Below the pieces are notes generated by a model that searched no databases, was not told the origin of the DNA, and worked only from the letters and a program-made list of their open reading frames with translations. From assembly GCF_007995065.1 (NCBI RefSeq), contig NZ_VOQR01000001.1, positions 3,786,501 through 3,850,500 on the forward strand: a stretch of DNA of 64,000 nucleotides, in the 5' to 3' direction. Shown piece after piece: positions 27,886 through 37,619 of this stretch (within the stretch, counting starts at the first letter, position 1; every line of letters starts with the position of its first letter). This DNA is from Sphingomonas ginsenosidivorax (lineage in GTDB: Bacteria > Pseudomonadota > Alphaproteobacteria > Sphingomonadales > Sphingomonadaceae). A program made the translations under genes and the position numbers.

Positions 27886-29619
27886 ATGCTGACCGCGCCT
27901 TTCGTGCTGCTGGACGATGCCCGCGACGGTGGCGCGGCGCCGCGACTCTATCGTGACCCGCGACGGATCGTCCGCGCCGACACGTCGGCCGAGGTTCTCC
28001 CCGCGCTCGAAGCCCTGCGGAAGGCCCGCGCCGACGGCCTCCACGCTGCCGGCTACCTGACCTACGAAGCGGGCGAGGCACTCGCCGCGCGCCCCGTCGG
28101 CATGGCGCAGGACGGGCCCTTGCTCTGGTTCGGTCTGTTCGACGGCTGGCACGACCCCGGCGACGTGGCCGCGCTGCTGCCCGACCCCGCCGGCGCGCGT
28201 GCGAGCCCGCCGCAGCCGCAGCTCGATGCGCCCGGCTACGCCGCCGCCTTCGCGCGCGTTGCCGAGCTCATCGCGGCCGGCGACATCTACCAGGCCAACC
28301 TCACCTTCGCCGCGACGATTCGCTTCGTCGGCGATCCGCTCGCGCTCTACGCGCGGCTCCGCGCGCAGTCGCAGGCGGGCTACGGCGCGCTGATCGACAC
28401 CGGCGAGCGCCGCTTCCTGTCGCTCTCCCCCGAACTCTTCTTCGCGCTCGAGGACGGCGCGCTCACCTGTCGCCCGATGAAGGGCACCGCGCGCCGCGGC
28501 GAGACGCCCGATGCCGACCGCGCGCTTGCCGCGACACTCGCCGCCGACTCCAAGCAGCGTGCTGAGAACCTGATGATCGTCGACCTGATGCGCAACGACC
28601 TGTCGCGCATCGCCCGTCACGTCGCGGTCCCCGAGCTGTTCGCGATCGAGACCTATCCGACCGTCCACCAGATGACCTCGACGATCACCGCGACGCTCGA
28701 CCCGGGCCGCGACGCGATCGACGTCCTCGCCGCGCTCTTCCCCTGCGGCTCGATCACCGGCGCGCCCAAGCAGCGCGCGATGGAGATCGTCGCCGAGGTC
28801 GAACACGCACGCCCCCGCGGGCTCTACACCGGGTCGATCGGCCGGCTCGACCCGAACGGCGACGCGATGTTCAACGTCGCGATCCGCACGCTGGAGGTGG
28901 ACGGCACCACCGCGACGATGGGCCTCGGCTCGGGCGTCGTAGCCGACAGCGAGGCGGGCGAGGAGCGCCGCGAATGCCTCGCCAAGGCCGCGTTCGTCAC
29001 CGCGGGGCAGCGCCCGCTCGACCTGATCGAGACGATGGCGTTCGATCCCGAGACCGGCATCCCGCTGCTCGAACGCCATCTCGCGCGGATGAAGGCGAGC
29101 GCCGATGCGCTCGGCTTCGTCTTCGACCGCCACGCGATGCGCAACGAGCTCCAGGCCGCGACCTTCCGCCTGCGCGAACCGCGCCGGCTCCGCCTGCTGC
29201 TCGCCGCGTCGGGCGCGGTCGCGATCGAGGTCGGCAGCCTGCCCCTCTCGCCCGCGCTCGCCGAGGTCGCGATCGTCCCGCTGCCCGTCGACCCGAGCGA
29301 TTTTCGCCTCGTGCACAAGACCAGCGACCGCAGCTTCTACGATTCGGCGCGTCGTGCGGCCGGCACCTTTGAGGTGCTGTTCGAACATCCCGACGGCACG
29401 CTGACCGAGGGCAGCTTCACCTCGCTGTTCGTGCCGCGCGGCGAAACCCTGGTCACGCCGCCCGCCCGCGCGCTGCTGCCGGGCGTGCTCCGCGCCGAGC
29501 TGCTCGCGACCGGCCAGGCGGTCGAGGGCCGGCTCACCCGCGCCGACCTGACCCACGGATTCCGTATCGGAAATGCGCTCCGCGGCCTCGTTCCTGCCAT
29601 TGTTGCAGTTGCGAAATAG
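27886..29619 (+). CDS. pabB: Aminodeoxychorismate synthase component I fused to 4-amino-4-deoxychorismate lyase
   Basis: This 577-residue protein joins two enzymes of p-aminobenzoate synthesis for folate. Residues about 1-375 form the PabB chorismate-binding domain: AGDIYQANLTF, CRPMKGTARRGET, NLMIVDLMRNDLSRIA and the PCGSITGAPKQRAMEI motif. Residues about 376-577 form a PLP-fold PabC lyase (IETMAFDPETGIPLLERHLARM, VHKTSDRSFYD, EGSFTSLFV). Such fusions are common in alphaproteobacteria. The glutaminase subunit PabA is not nearby. aspC-like aminotransferase follows 47 bases later. Confidence 0.93.
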   Translation: MLTAPFVLLDDARDGGAAPRLYRDPRRIVRADTSAEVLPALEALRKARADGLHAAGYLTYEAGEALAARPVGMAQDGPLLWFGLFDGWHDPGDVAALLPDPAGARASPPQPQLDAPGYAAAFARVAELIAAGDIYQANLTFAATIRFVGDPLALYARLRAQSQAGYGALIDTGERRFLSLSPELFFALEDGALTCRPMKGTARRGETPDADRALAATLAADSKQRAENLMIVDLMRNDLSRIARHVAVPELFAIETYPTVHQMTSTITATLDPGRDAIDVLAALFPCGSITGAPKQRAMEIVAEVEHARPRGLYTGSIGRLDPNGDAMFNVAIRTLEVDGTTATMGLGSGVVADSEAGEERRECLAKAAFVTAGQRPLDLIETMAFDPETGIPLLERHLARMKASADALGFVFDRHAMRNELQAATFRLREPRRLRLLLAASGAVAIEVGSLPLSPALAEVAIVPLPVDPSDFRLVHKTSDRSFYDSARRAAGTFEVLFEHPDGTLTEGSFTSLFVPRGETLVTPPARALLPGVLRAELLATGQAVEGRLTRADLTHGFRIGNALRGLVPAIVAVAK

Positions 29620-29636
29620 CGCGTCGCGGGGCATAG

Positions 29637-30866
<1,230 letters not shown>

Positions 30867-30871
30867 CCGCA

Positions 30872-30994
30872 ATCCTCCCCCGCCAGGGGGAGGTGGCAGG
30901 CGCAGCCTGACGGAGGGGGCGGGCAGGGTAACGCCTGTTCCGTGTCCGCCCCCTCCGTCGCCTTCGGCGCCACCTCCCCCTAGCGGGGGAGGAT
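30872..30994. repeat. Full paired CTCCCCC-type repeat
   Basis: Left half CCTCCCCCGCCAGGGGGAGG with GTGGCAGGCGCAGCCTGACGG, right half CCCCCTCCGTCGCCTTCGG and ACCTCCCCCTAGCGGGGGAGG. It follows the aminotransferase by 6 bases. Confidence 0.88.
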
Positions 30995-31164
30995 CGAAGA
31001 GGGCGCAACCCTGCTCTGCGATGAACGCCCGCATCACGCGGCGTTCACCGGAGCGTTTCTAAAAACGACATTGTGCAGAACCGGGATCGGGACGATCTGG
31101 CGGTTACGGCACTGGCGCTGTCCTATCGGGCGGCATCGGCATCGACACTCAAGGGACGCAAACA

Positions 31165-31308
31165 ATGCGCAGCATCATCAAGTCGAGTTTCCTGTGGCAG
31201 TTCAGCGGTGGCTTCGTGCTCGGCGCGATCGGGCTGCTCGTGCTCCAGCCGGCAGCGGAAACCCAGGCGCTGCGCACGCATGTCTCGGGCATCGTCCAGG
31301 ACCGCTGA
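31165..31308 (+). CDS. Small membrane protein (47 residues), hypothetical
   Basis: ATG 31165 to TGA 31306-31308 encodes MRSIIKSSFLWQFSGGFVLG, a hydrophobic span through LLVLQP, and a short polar tail. AAGGGA lies about 8 bases before the ATG. It has one predicted membrane segment and a basic N-terminus. It precedes msrA by 41 bases and may share its transcript. I recognise no family with a known function. Confidence 0.62.
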   Translation: MRSIIKSSFLWQFSGGFVLGAIGLLVLQPAAETQALRTHVSGIVQDR

Positions 31309-31349
31309 GGCCTCCCGCAGTCCTTGGCGACGGCCCCCGGGCAACCCAT

Positions 31350-32018
31350 ATGTCGTCCATGAAGAACATCCTCCTCACCATCGCCGGCGCGACTGCCCTG
31401 CTCGGTTTCGGCGTGACCACCGGCATGGCGCAGGCCGAGCGCGCGGTGGTCATTCCCGCGGTCGCGACCGACGTGCCCGCCACCCCGGGCCGCCAGACCG
31501 CGATCTTCGCGGGCGGATGCTTCTGGGGCCTGGAAGCGGTGTTCGAGCATGTGAAGGGCGTCACCTCGGTCACCAACGGCTATGCCGGCGGCACGCGCGC
31601 GACCGCGACCTACGACCAGGTCTCGACCGAGAGCACAGGCCATGCCGAGGCGGTCAAGATCACCTATGACCCGCGCCGCGTCAGCTACGGCACGCTGCTG
31701 CGCGTCTATTTCTCGATCGCGCACGATCCGACGCAGCTGAACCGCCAGGGCCCCGACAGCGGCCCCAGCTATCGCTCGGCGATCTTCCCGCAGAACGCGG
31801 CGCAAGCGCAGGTCGCCCGCGCGTACATCGCGCAGCTCGGCAAGACCCGCGCGTTCGCGAAGCCGATTGTGACCAGAATTGAGACCGGCGGCTTCTATCC
31901 GGCCGAGGCGTATCACCAGGACTTCTTCGACCGGAACCCGACGCACCCGTACATCGTCGCCTGGGACAAGCCCAAGCTCGCCGCGTTCCGCAAGGCCTTC
32001 CCGACGATCGCCAGCTGA
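31350..32018 (+). CDS. msrA: Peptide-methionine (S)-S-oxide reductase MsrA, exported
   Basis: MsrA reduces methionine-S-sulfoxide in proteins. The 222-residue protein has an N-terminal signal peptide (about residues 4-28) so it should act in the periplasm, unlike the cytosolic E. coli enzyme. The catalytic motif FAGGCFWGLE is at residues 53-62 (Cys57), followed by SVTNGYAGG, TGHAEAVKITYDP and YHQDFFDRNP. A second ATG at 31359 (MKNILL) is an equally possible start; neither has a clear ribosome site. Confidence 0.93.
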   Translation: MSSMKNILLTIAGATALLGFGVTTGMAQAERAVVIPAVATDVPATPGRQTAIFAGGCFWGLEAVFEHVKGVTSVTNGYAGGTRATATYDQVSTESTGHAEAVKITYDPRRVSYGTLLRVYFSIAHDPTQLNRQGPDSGPSYRSAIFPQNAAQAQVARAYIAQLGKTRAFAKPIVTRIETGGFYPAEAYHQDFFDRNPTHPYIVAWDKPKLAAFRKAFPTIAS

Positions 32019-32026
32019 CCTTTCCG

Positions 32027-32149
32027 ATCCTCCCCCGCCAGGGGGAGGTGGCGCCGAAGGCGTCGGAGGGGGAGGGCACGGAACAGGTGTTTGCCTCTCC
32101 GCCCCCTCCGTCACGCTACGCGTGCCACCTCCCCTGGCGGGGGAGGATT
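32027..32149. repeat. Full paired CTCCCCC-type repeat
   Basis: Left half CCTCCCCCGCCAGGGGGAGG with GTGGCGCCGAAGGCGTCGG, right half CCCCCTCCGTCACGCTACGCG and ACCTCCCCTGGCGGGGGAGG. It separates the convergent msrA and pdeM genes. Confidence 0.88.
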
Positions 32150-32158
32150 GAGAGTGTC

Positions 32159-32821
32159 CTACGCCGCGACCGGAAACCGCAGCATCCGGTCCGCAACCGG
32201 CACCAGCGCCTCCGCGCCAAGCCCGACCGCGCGGACGATCTCCGGATGATCGACGTCCAGCCCCCCGGTCAGCGCCCCGAACGCGGGCAGGATCAGCTTG
32301 GTCGTCGTCGCCACGAAGCACCGCCGCGCCACCTGCTTGCCCCGCACGCGCACGCGCAGCTTCGGGTGGAAATGCCCCGACAGCTCGGGCCGCGTCTCCG
32401 CCCGGTCGGCCTCGTGCCGCAGCACCAGCCCGTCGACCACCGCTTCGTCGACCACCTCGCCGCCGCAGCGGTCGAGGATCTGGCGGTCGTGGTTGCCGGT
32501 GATCCAGGTCCAGCGCGTCGACCCGGTCAGCGCGCGGAGCATGTCCTGCGCGCGCTCGGGCAACCGGTCGCAACCATCGACGTCGTGGAAACTGTCGCCC
32601 AGGCACCAGATCTCGTCCGCGCCCGTCGCCGCGACCAGCGCGGTCAGGTCGGCGAGCGTCGCGATCGAATCATAGGGCGGCAGCATCTGCCCGCGCAGCG
32701 CGAACCAACTCGCCTTCTCGAAATGCAGGTCGGCGACCAGCAACGCGCGGCGCGCGGGCCAGAACAGCGCCCCCTGGGGCAACGCCAAAAGCGCGTGTCC
32801 GCCGAACGAAAAGGGAACCAT
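32159..32821 (-). CDS. pdeM: Ligase-associated DNA damage response endonuclease PdeM
   Basis: This 220-residue calcineurin-like phosphoesterase has LLVADLHFEKASWFALRG (DxH metal motif), LGDSFHDVDG (GD), WITGNHDRQ (GNHD) and LSGHFHPKLRV (GHxH). This is the PdeM subfamily named for its genomic link to an ATP-dependent ligase, an Lhr-type helicase and an MBL exonuclease. All three partners are in this window but 5-17 kb away. ATG 32821 gives the usual MVPFSFGGHALL start; a longer frame reaches back into the kup leader. Confidence 0.9.
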   Translation of the reverse strand: MVPFSFGGHALLALPQGALFWPARRALLVADLHFEKASWFALRGQMLPPYDSIATLADLTALVAATGADEIWCLGDSFHDVDGCDRLPERAQDMLRALTGSTRWTWITGNHDRQILDRCGGEVVDEAVVDGLVLRHEADRAETRPELSGHFHPKLRVRVRGKQVARRCFVATTTKLILPAFGALTGGLDVDHPEIVRAVGLGAEALVPVADRMLRFPVAA

Positions 32822-32922
32822 CCGCCCGCCATGCCGCCGGTGCTGCTGCGAATCAAGCTCTTGTGCGCCGCCGCAATCGGCGTAAAGCGCGCCGTCATCC
32901 GTGGAGGAGCGCTTTTCGCGCC

Positions 32923-34884
32923 ATGTCGTCCGTAACCGGAATTTCCGTCCATCCCAACGCCACCGCATCCTCGGCGGCGCATGTGCACGTGCACCCGGCG
33001 TTGCTGGCGCTCACCGTCGGCGCGATCGGCGTCGTGTTCGGCGATATCGGCACCAGCCCGCTCTATGCGTTCCGCGAGGCGCTGTCGCAGACCGCGGGCG
33101 ACGGCATCGATCCGTCCGAGATCCTCGGCGTGCTCAGCCTGGCGCTGTGGTCGCTGTTCCTCGTCGTCACGGTCAAATACGTGCTGTTCCTGATGCGCGC
33201 CGACAATCAGGGCGAGGGCGGGGTGCTCGCGCTCGCCGCGCTTGCCAGGCGGGCGACCGGGGTGCGACCGCGAGTCGCGATCGTGCTCGGCGCAGCGGGC
33301 GCATCGCTGTTCTACGGCGACGCGATCATCACGCCGGCGCTGTCGGTGCTGTCCGCGATGGAGGGGCTGCGCACGATCCCCAGCGCGGCGCACATCTTCT
33401 CCGAGGGCATGGTCCGCACGCTGACCATCGCGATCCTCGTCGCGCTGTTCCTGATCCAGTCGCGCGGCACCGCGCACGTCTCGAAGCTGTTCGGCCCGGT
33501 CTGCATCCTCTGGTTCCTCGCGATCGGCGGGCTGGGGCTCTGGCATATCGCCGACGAGCCCTCGATCGTCCGCGTCTTCCTGCCGAGCTACGGCATCATG
33601 TTCCTCGCCACGCACGGCGTGATCGGGCTGTTCGTGCTCGGCGCCGTGTTCCTGACGGTTACGGGGGCCGAGGCGCTGACCGCCGACATGGGCCATTTCG
33701 GCATCAAGCCGATCCGGCTCGGCTGGTTCCTGCTCGTGCTCCCCGCGCTCGCGCTCAACTATCTGGGGCAGGGCGCGTTCGCGCTGTCGCGGCTCGAGGA
33801 TGCCGCAGGGCGCGGCGTGCCCTTCGTCAACCAGGACTGGTTCTTCCTGATGGCGCCCGAGCCGGTCCGGCCCGCGCTCGTCGTGCTCGCCGGGCTCGCC
33901 ACCGTCATCGCCAGCCAGGCGGTGATCACCGGCGCGTTCAGCCTGACGCAGCAGGCGATCCAGTTGGGCCTGCTGCCCCGGCTGCGCATCCGCCAGACCT
34001 CGGCGAATTTCGCGGGGCAGATCTATCTGCCCGCGATCAACTGGCTGCTGCTGCTCGGCGTGCTGGTGCTCGTGATCCAGTTCAAGACCTCGTCGGCGAT
34101 GGCCGCGGCGTACGGCATCGCGGTGACCGGCACGATGGTGGTGACCACGCTGCTCGCCTATATCGTCGTGCGGCATCGCTGGAACTGGTCGCGGCCGCTC
34201 GCGCTCGCCGCGATCCTGCCGTTCCTGACGCTCGACCTGATCTTCTTCGGCGCCAACATCCTGCGCGTGATCGAGGGCGGCTGGGTGCCGCTCGTCGTCG
34301 CCGCCGCGATCGGGCTGATCATCTGGACCTGGGTCCGCGGGAAGAAGATCGTCCGCGCGTTCGAACAGCGCCAGAGCATCCCGCTGCTCGACCTCGCCGC
34401 CGCACTCGAGAAGCGCCCGCCCGAGCGCGTCGCGGGCACCGCGGTGTTCCTGACCGCCAACCCCAAGGCGACGCCGGGCGCGCTGCTCCACAACCTCAAG
34501 CACAACAAGGTGCTGCACGCGCGCAACCTGATCGTCAGCGTCCGTACCGCCGACCGGCCGTTCGTCGCCGACGAGGACCGCGCGCAGGTCGAGCGCGTCA
34601 ACGACGATTTCTCCAGCGTCGTGCTGACCTACGGCTTCATGGAATCGCCCGACGTGCCGCGCGACCTCGGCGTCGGCAGCCGCAGCGAACAGCTCGGCCT
34701 CGACCCGATGCGCACCTCGTTCTTCATCGGCCGCAACACGCTGAAGCCCGACGCGGAAAAGGGCATGCCGCCCTGGCAGGACCGCATCTTCATGTTCCTG
34801 CAGCGCAACGCCAGCGACCCCACCGACTTCCTGCGCATCCCGCCGGGGAAAGTGCTCGAGCTCGGCGAACAGGTCACGGTTTAG
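32923..34884 (+). CDS. kup: Potassium transport protein Kup
   Basis: This 653-residue HAK/KUP/KT permease takes up K+ with protons. It has the family start LLALTVGAIGVVFGDIGTSP, YVLFLMRADNQGEGG, GDAIITPALSVLSAMEG, about 12 membrane helices in the first 460 residues and a cytosolic C-terminal domain (NLKHNKVLHARNLIVSVRT). A His-rich lead (AAHVHVHP) precedes the first helix. ATG 32923 is chosen; a GGAGG lies about 14 bases upstream, further than usual. Confidence 0.95.
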   Translation: MSSVTGISVHPNATASSAAHVHVHPALLALTVGAIGVVFGDIGTSPLYAFREALSQTAGDGIDPSEILGVLSLALWSLFLVVTVKYVLFLMRADNQGEGGVLALAALARRATGVRPRVAIVLGAAGASLFYGDAIITPALSVLSAMEGLRTIPSAAHIFSEGMVRTLTIAILVALFLIQSRGTAHVSKLFGPVCILWFLAIGGLGLWHIADEPSIVRVFLPSYGIMFLATHGVIGLFVLGAVFLTVTGAEALTADMGHFGIKPIRLGWFLLVLPALALNYLGQGAFALSRLEDAAGRGVPFVNQDWFFLMAPEPVRPALVVLAGLATVIASQAVITGAFSLTQQAIQLGLLPRLRIRQTSANFAGQIYLPAINWLLLLGVLVLVIQFKTSSAMAAAYGIAVTGTMVVTTLLAYIVVRHRWNWSRPLALAAILPFLTLDLIFFGANILRVIEGGWVPLVVAAAIGLIIWTWVRGKKIVRAFEQRQSIPLLDLAAALEKRPPERVAGTAVFLTANPKATPGALLHNLKHNKVLHARNLIVSVRTADRPFVADEDRAQVERVNDDFSSVVLTYGFMESPDVPRDLGVGSRSEQLGLDPMRTSFFIGRNTLKPDAEKGMPPWQDRIFMFLQRNASDPTDFLRIPPGKVLELGEQVTV

Positions 34885-34911
34885 GGGCGGGCAGGAGCGC
34901 TCACCCCAAGT

Positions 34912-35010
34912 CCGTCATCCCCGCGGAGGCGGGGATCCATATCCTCCGACGATCGCGATGGAGCCGCGCGGTCAGCCAGTATGGATTCCCGCCTGCGCGG
35001 GAATGACGGC
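34912..35010. repeat. Paired ATTCCCGC-type repeat
   Basis: Left arm GTCATCCCCGCGGAGGCGGG then GATCCATA, right arm CAGCCAGTATGGATTCCCGC then CTGCGCGGGAATGACGGC. It lies between the convergent kup and M20 genes and matches the element next to the GIY-YIG gene. Confidence 0.88.
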
Positions 35011-35031
35011 TAGGGCTGGGCGAGGTCGAGC

Positions 35032-36432
35032 CTACCCCGCATACGCCTTCACCAGGTCGAACAGGTAATCCCGCCCGCGGTACAGCGACTCGATCCGGAT
35101 CCGCTCGTTCAGCCCGTGGATCCCGCCGAAATCCTTCTCGATCATGATCCCCGGCGCGCCATAGACCGGGATGCCGATACCCCCGATGAACACCGCGTCG
35201 GTCGCGCCGGTCGACATCAGCGGCAACAGCGGCAGCCCCGGGAAATACTTCGCCGCGATCCTGGTCGCCGGCCCGGTGATCTTCGGATCGAGCTTGGGCG
35301 GGATCGCGGTCGGGCGCACCGGCTGGTTGGCGGTCACCGTCACCTTCGCGCCCGCCAGTTCCTTCAGCTTGGCGAGCGTACCGTCGACGCTCTCGCCCGG
35401 AAAGATCCGGCAGTTGACGTTCGCGGTCGCGCGCTGCGGCAGCGCGTTCTCGGCATGGCCGGCGTTGAGCAACGTCGCGACGCAGGTCGTGCGCAGCGTC
35501 GAATGCAGCGCCTTGTCGCGGCTGACGATCGCGTCGGCCGCCTTGTCCTCGGGGTTGGCCAGCAGCCGCGTGATCGCAGCCCCGGTCTCGCCCGGGCTGC
35601 TCTTCGCGGTGGCGGTGAAGAACGCGCGCGTCGTATCGGTGAACCGGACCGGGAATTCATAGCCCTGGACCGCCTTCACCGCATCGGCGAGCTCGTAGAT
35701 CGCATTGGCGGGCGTTGGCTGCGAGCTGTGCCCACCGGCGTTGGTGGCGACGAAGGTATAGTTCTGCGCCGCCTTCTCGCCGACCTGGATCGCGAGCAGC
35801 TGCGGCTTGCCGTCGTCGCCCAGCCGCCCACCGCCGCCCTCGTTCAGCGCGAACTCCGCGGCGATCAGCTCGGGCTTGTTCGCGGCCAGATATTCCGCGC
35901 CGTTCCACGCGAACGTCGTCTCCTCGCCACAGGTCAGCGCCAGCTTGACCGTCCGCTTGGGGCGGAAGCCCTCGGTCTTGAAGCGGATCAGCGTATCGGA
36001 CCAGATCGCCGCCTGCGCCTTGTCGTCGACGGTGCCGCGCGCGTAATAATAGCCGCTTTCCTCGACCAGCTTGAACGGATCGCGGACCCAGTCCTCGCGC
36101 TTGGCCTCGACCACGTCGAGATGCGCGAGCAGCAGCATCGGCTTGATGCTCGCGTCGCTGCCCTTCAGCACCGCGACCAGCCCGCCATCCTTGGGATGCT
36201 CGGGCACCGAGAAATAGGTGAGGTCGGCGTCGGCATAGCCCGCCGCCTTCAATCGCGCCCCGATCTGCGCCGCGGCCTGCGTGCAGCTGCCGGCCGACAG
36301 CGTCGTGTTGGTCTCGACCAGCTCCTTGTACAGCCCGAAGAACGCCTTCTGGTCGGGCCGCGACTGCGCGGTGGCGGCGGCCGGAATCGTCAGCAGCGCG
36401 GTAGCGGCCATCAAGGCCTTGCGGATGGTCAT
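35032..36432 (-). CDS. Secreted M20/M25/M40 family metallopeptidase
   Basis: This 466-residue protein has a signal peptide (residues 1-22, cleaved after ATA). The di-zinc M20 core shows LLLAHLDVVEAKRE (His, Asp), YYARGTVDDKAQAA (bridging Asp), LTCGEETTFAWNG (Glu pair) and a late FGGIHGLNERI (His). The lid domain contains NAGGHSSQPTPANAIY. It should cleave dipeptides or N-acylated amino acids in the periplasm. A run AGAGGGGGAC precedes ATG 36432. The next gene upstream on the strand is the retropepsin-like protease, 68 bases away. Confidence 0.9.
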   Translation of the reverse strand: MTIRKALMAATALLTIPAAATAQSRPDQKAFFGLYKELVETNTTLSAGSCTQAAAQIGARLKAAGYADADLTYFSVPEHPKDGGLVAVLKGSDASIKPMLLLAHLDVVEAKREDWVRDPFKLVEESGYYYARGTVDDKAQAAIWSDTLIRFKTEGFRPKRTVKLALTCGEETTFAWNGAEYLAANKPELIAAEFALNEGGGGRLGDDGKPQLLAIQVGEKAAQNYTFVATNAGGHSSQPTPANAIYELADAVKAVQGYEFPVRFTDTTRAFFTATAKSSPGETGAAITRLLANPEDKAADAIVSRDKALHSTLRTTCVATLLNAGHAENALPQRATANVNCRIFPGESVDGTLAKLKELAGAKVTVTANQPVRPTAIPPKLDPKITGPATRIAAKYFPGLPLLPLMSTGATDAVFIGGIGIPVYGAPGIMIEKDFGGIHGLNERIRIESLYRGRDYLFDLVKAYAG

Positions 36433-36500
36433 GCGTCCCCCTCTTGTCGTCTGCGCCAAATAGAGCGGCAATCGAGAGGCCACGCAACCTCCCCGGTTGC

Positions 36501-37439
36501 TCAGATCCCGAACCGCGGCGGCGCGGCCCCGCTGCGCGGCACCGTGAAGCGGATCTCGCGGTTGGCGAAGTCGATCTGGACGACGCGGAACAGCCGCAGC
36601 ATGTCCATCCCCATCATGATCGCGGGGCGGGTGTCGAGCCGGAACCGGCGGAACGGCGCGACCTCGGCGAACGCGATCGGCACGTTGGTGAAGCCGATCC
36701 CGCCGAGCGTGACGTCGTCGACCAGATGCCCGTCGGCGACCAGCTGCTGCCCGGTCGCGGAGACCACGCTGATCGGCCCGATCGGCTTGGCGCGCCCGCC
36801 GATCGCGGCGCGCAGCGCGGCGTTGCCGATCGTCACCGGCGACCCGGTGTCGATGATGACGGCGATCCGCGTGTTCCGCCAATGCGCGTCCGTCACGATC
36901 AGCTGGCCATAGACCGATCGCGCGGTGACGACGATCTCGTCGGAGGTCCCGCGCGCGATCGTGCGCCGCCGGGTCGAGGGTTGCAGCGTCATCCGCTTGC
37001 GGTCGAAGTCGATCCGGACCTTGTGCTCCTGCAGCACGTCGATCCCGAGCATGCCCAGCGCCCCCATGTTGCGCGCCTCGAGCGCGGGCGCGCGGATCAC
37101 GTTCTGCCGGATCGTGCTGACCGCCAGGCCCGGCACCAGCGTGGTATCCACGGTCGAGGTCCCCGTCATCGTCGTGACGCGGACATTGCCGCCCGACGCC
37201 AGCCCCAGCACGCCCGCCAGCTCGCGCGCGACGACCGTCCGCTCGGCACCGGTATCGATCACGAACGGCCACGGCCCGCGCGTGCCGATCCTGACCGGCA
37301 CCGTCATCCGGCTCGCCACGTCGCCGAGCAGCAGCACGCTCTCGTCGGTCAGCGGCAAAGGCGGTGGCGTCGGCGGCGGAATCACCAGCTGCGCCGGCGG
37401 CGACGCGGCAGCGAGCAACACGGCGATCAGGCCCTTCAT
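36501..37439 (-). CDS. Retropepsin-like aspartic protease with two catalytic domains
   Basis: This 312-residue protein has a short hydrophobic N-terminus, a proline-rich linker (LVIPPPTPPPLPLT) and two aspartic-protease modules in tandem. Module 1 carries PFVIDTGAERTVV (about residues 58-70) and ALGMLGIDVL; module 2 carries AVIIDTGSPVTIG (about residues 192-204) and IMMGMDMLRLF. Single retropepsin-like proteins normally dimerise to complete the site; here both halves are in one chain, as in pepsin. It is likely exported. Substrate unknown. Confidence 0.85.
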   Translation of the reverse strand: MKGLIAVLLAAASPPAQLVIPPPTPPPLPLTDESVLLLGDVASRMTVPVRIGTRGPWPFVIDTGAERTVVARELAGVLGLASGGNVRVTTMTGTSTVDTTLVPGLAVSTIRQNVIRAPALEARNMGALGMLGIDVLQEHKVRIDFDRKRMTLQPSTRRRTIARGTSDEIVVTARSVYGQLIVTDAHWRNTRIAVIIDTGSPVTIGNAALRAAIGGRAKPIGPISVVSATGQQLVADGHLVDDVTLGGIGFTNVPIAFAEVAPFRRFRLDTRPAIMMGMDMLRLFRVVQIDFANREIRFTVPRSGAAPPRFGI

Positions 37440-37487
37440 GGACCCAAGCTGCGCCCGATCCGGCCCTTTGGCAAGCGGCCCTCGTCC

Positions 37488-37613
37488 AATCCTCCCCCGC
37501 CAGGGGGAGGTGGCGCCGAAGGCGACGGAGGGGGCGGACGCGGAACAGAGGTGGCGCTTACCGCCCCCTCCGTCACGCTACGCGCGCCACCTCCCCCTGG
37601 CGGGGGAGGATTG
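37488..37613. repeat. Full paired CTCCCCC-type repeat
   Basis: Left half CCTCCCCCGCCAGGGGGAGG with GTGGCGCCGAAGGCGACGG, right half CCCCCTCCGTCACGCTACGCG and ACCTCCCCCTGGCGGGGGAGG. It lies between the retropepsin start and the helicase stop, 6 bases after the latter. Confidence 0.9.
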
Positions 37614-37619
37614 GAACCT

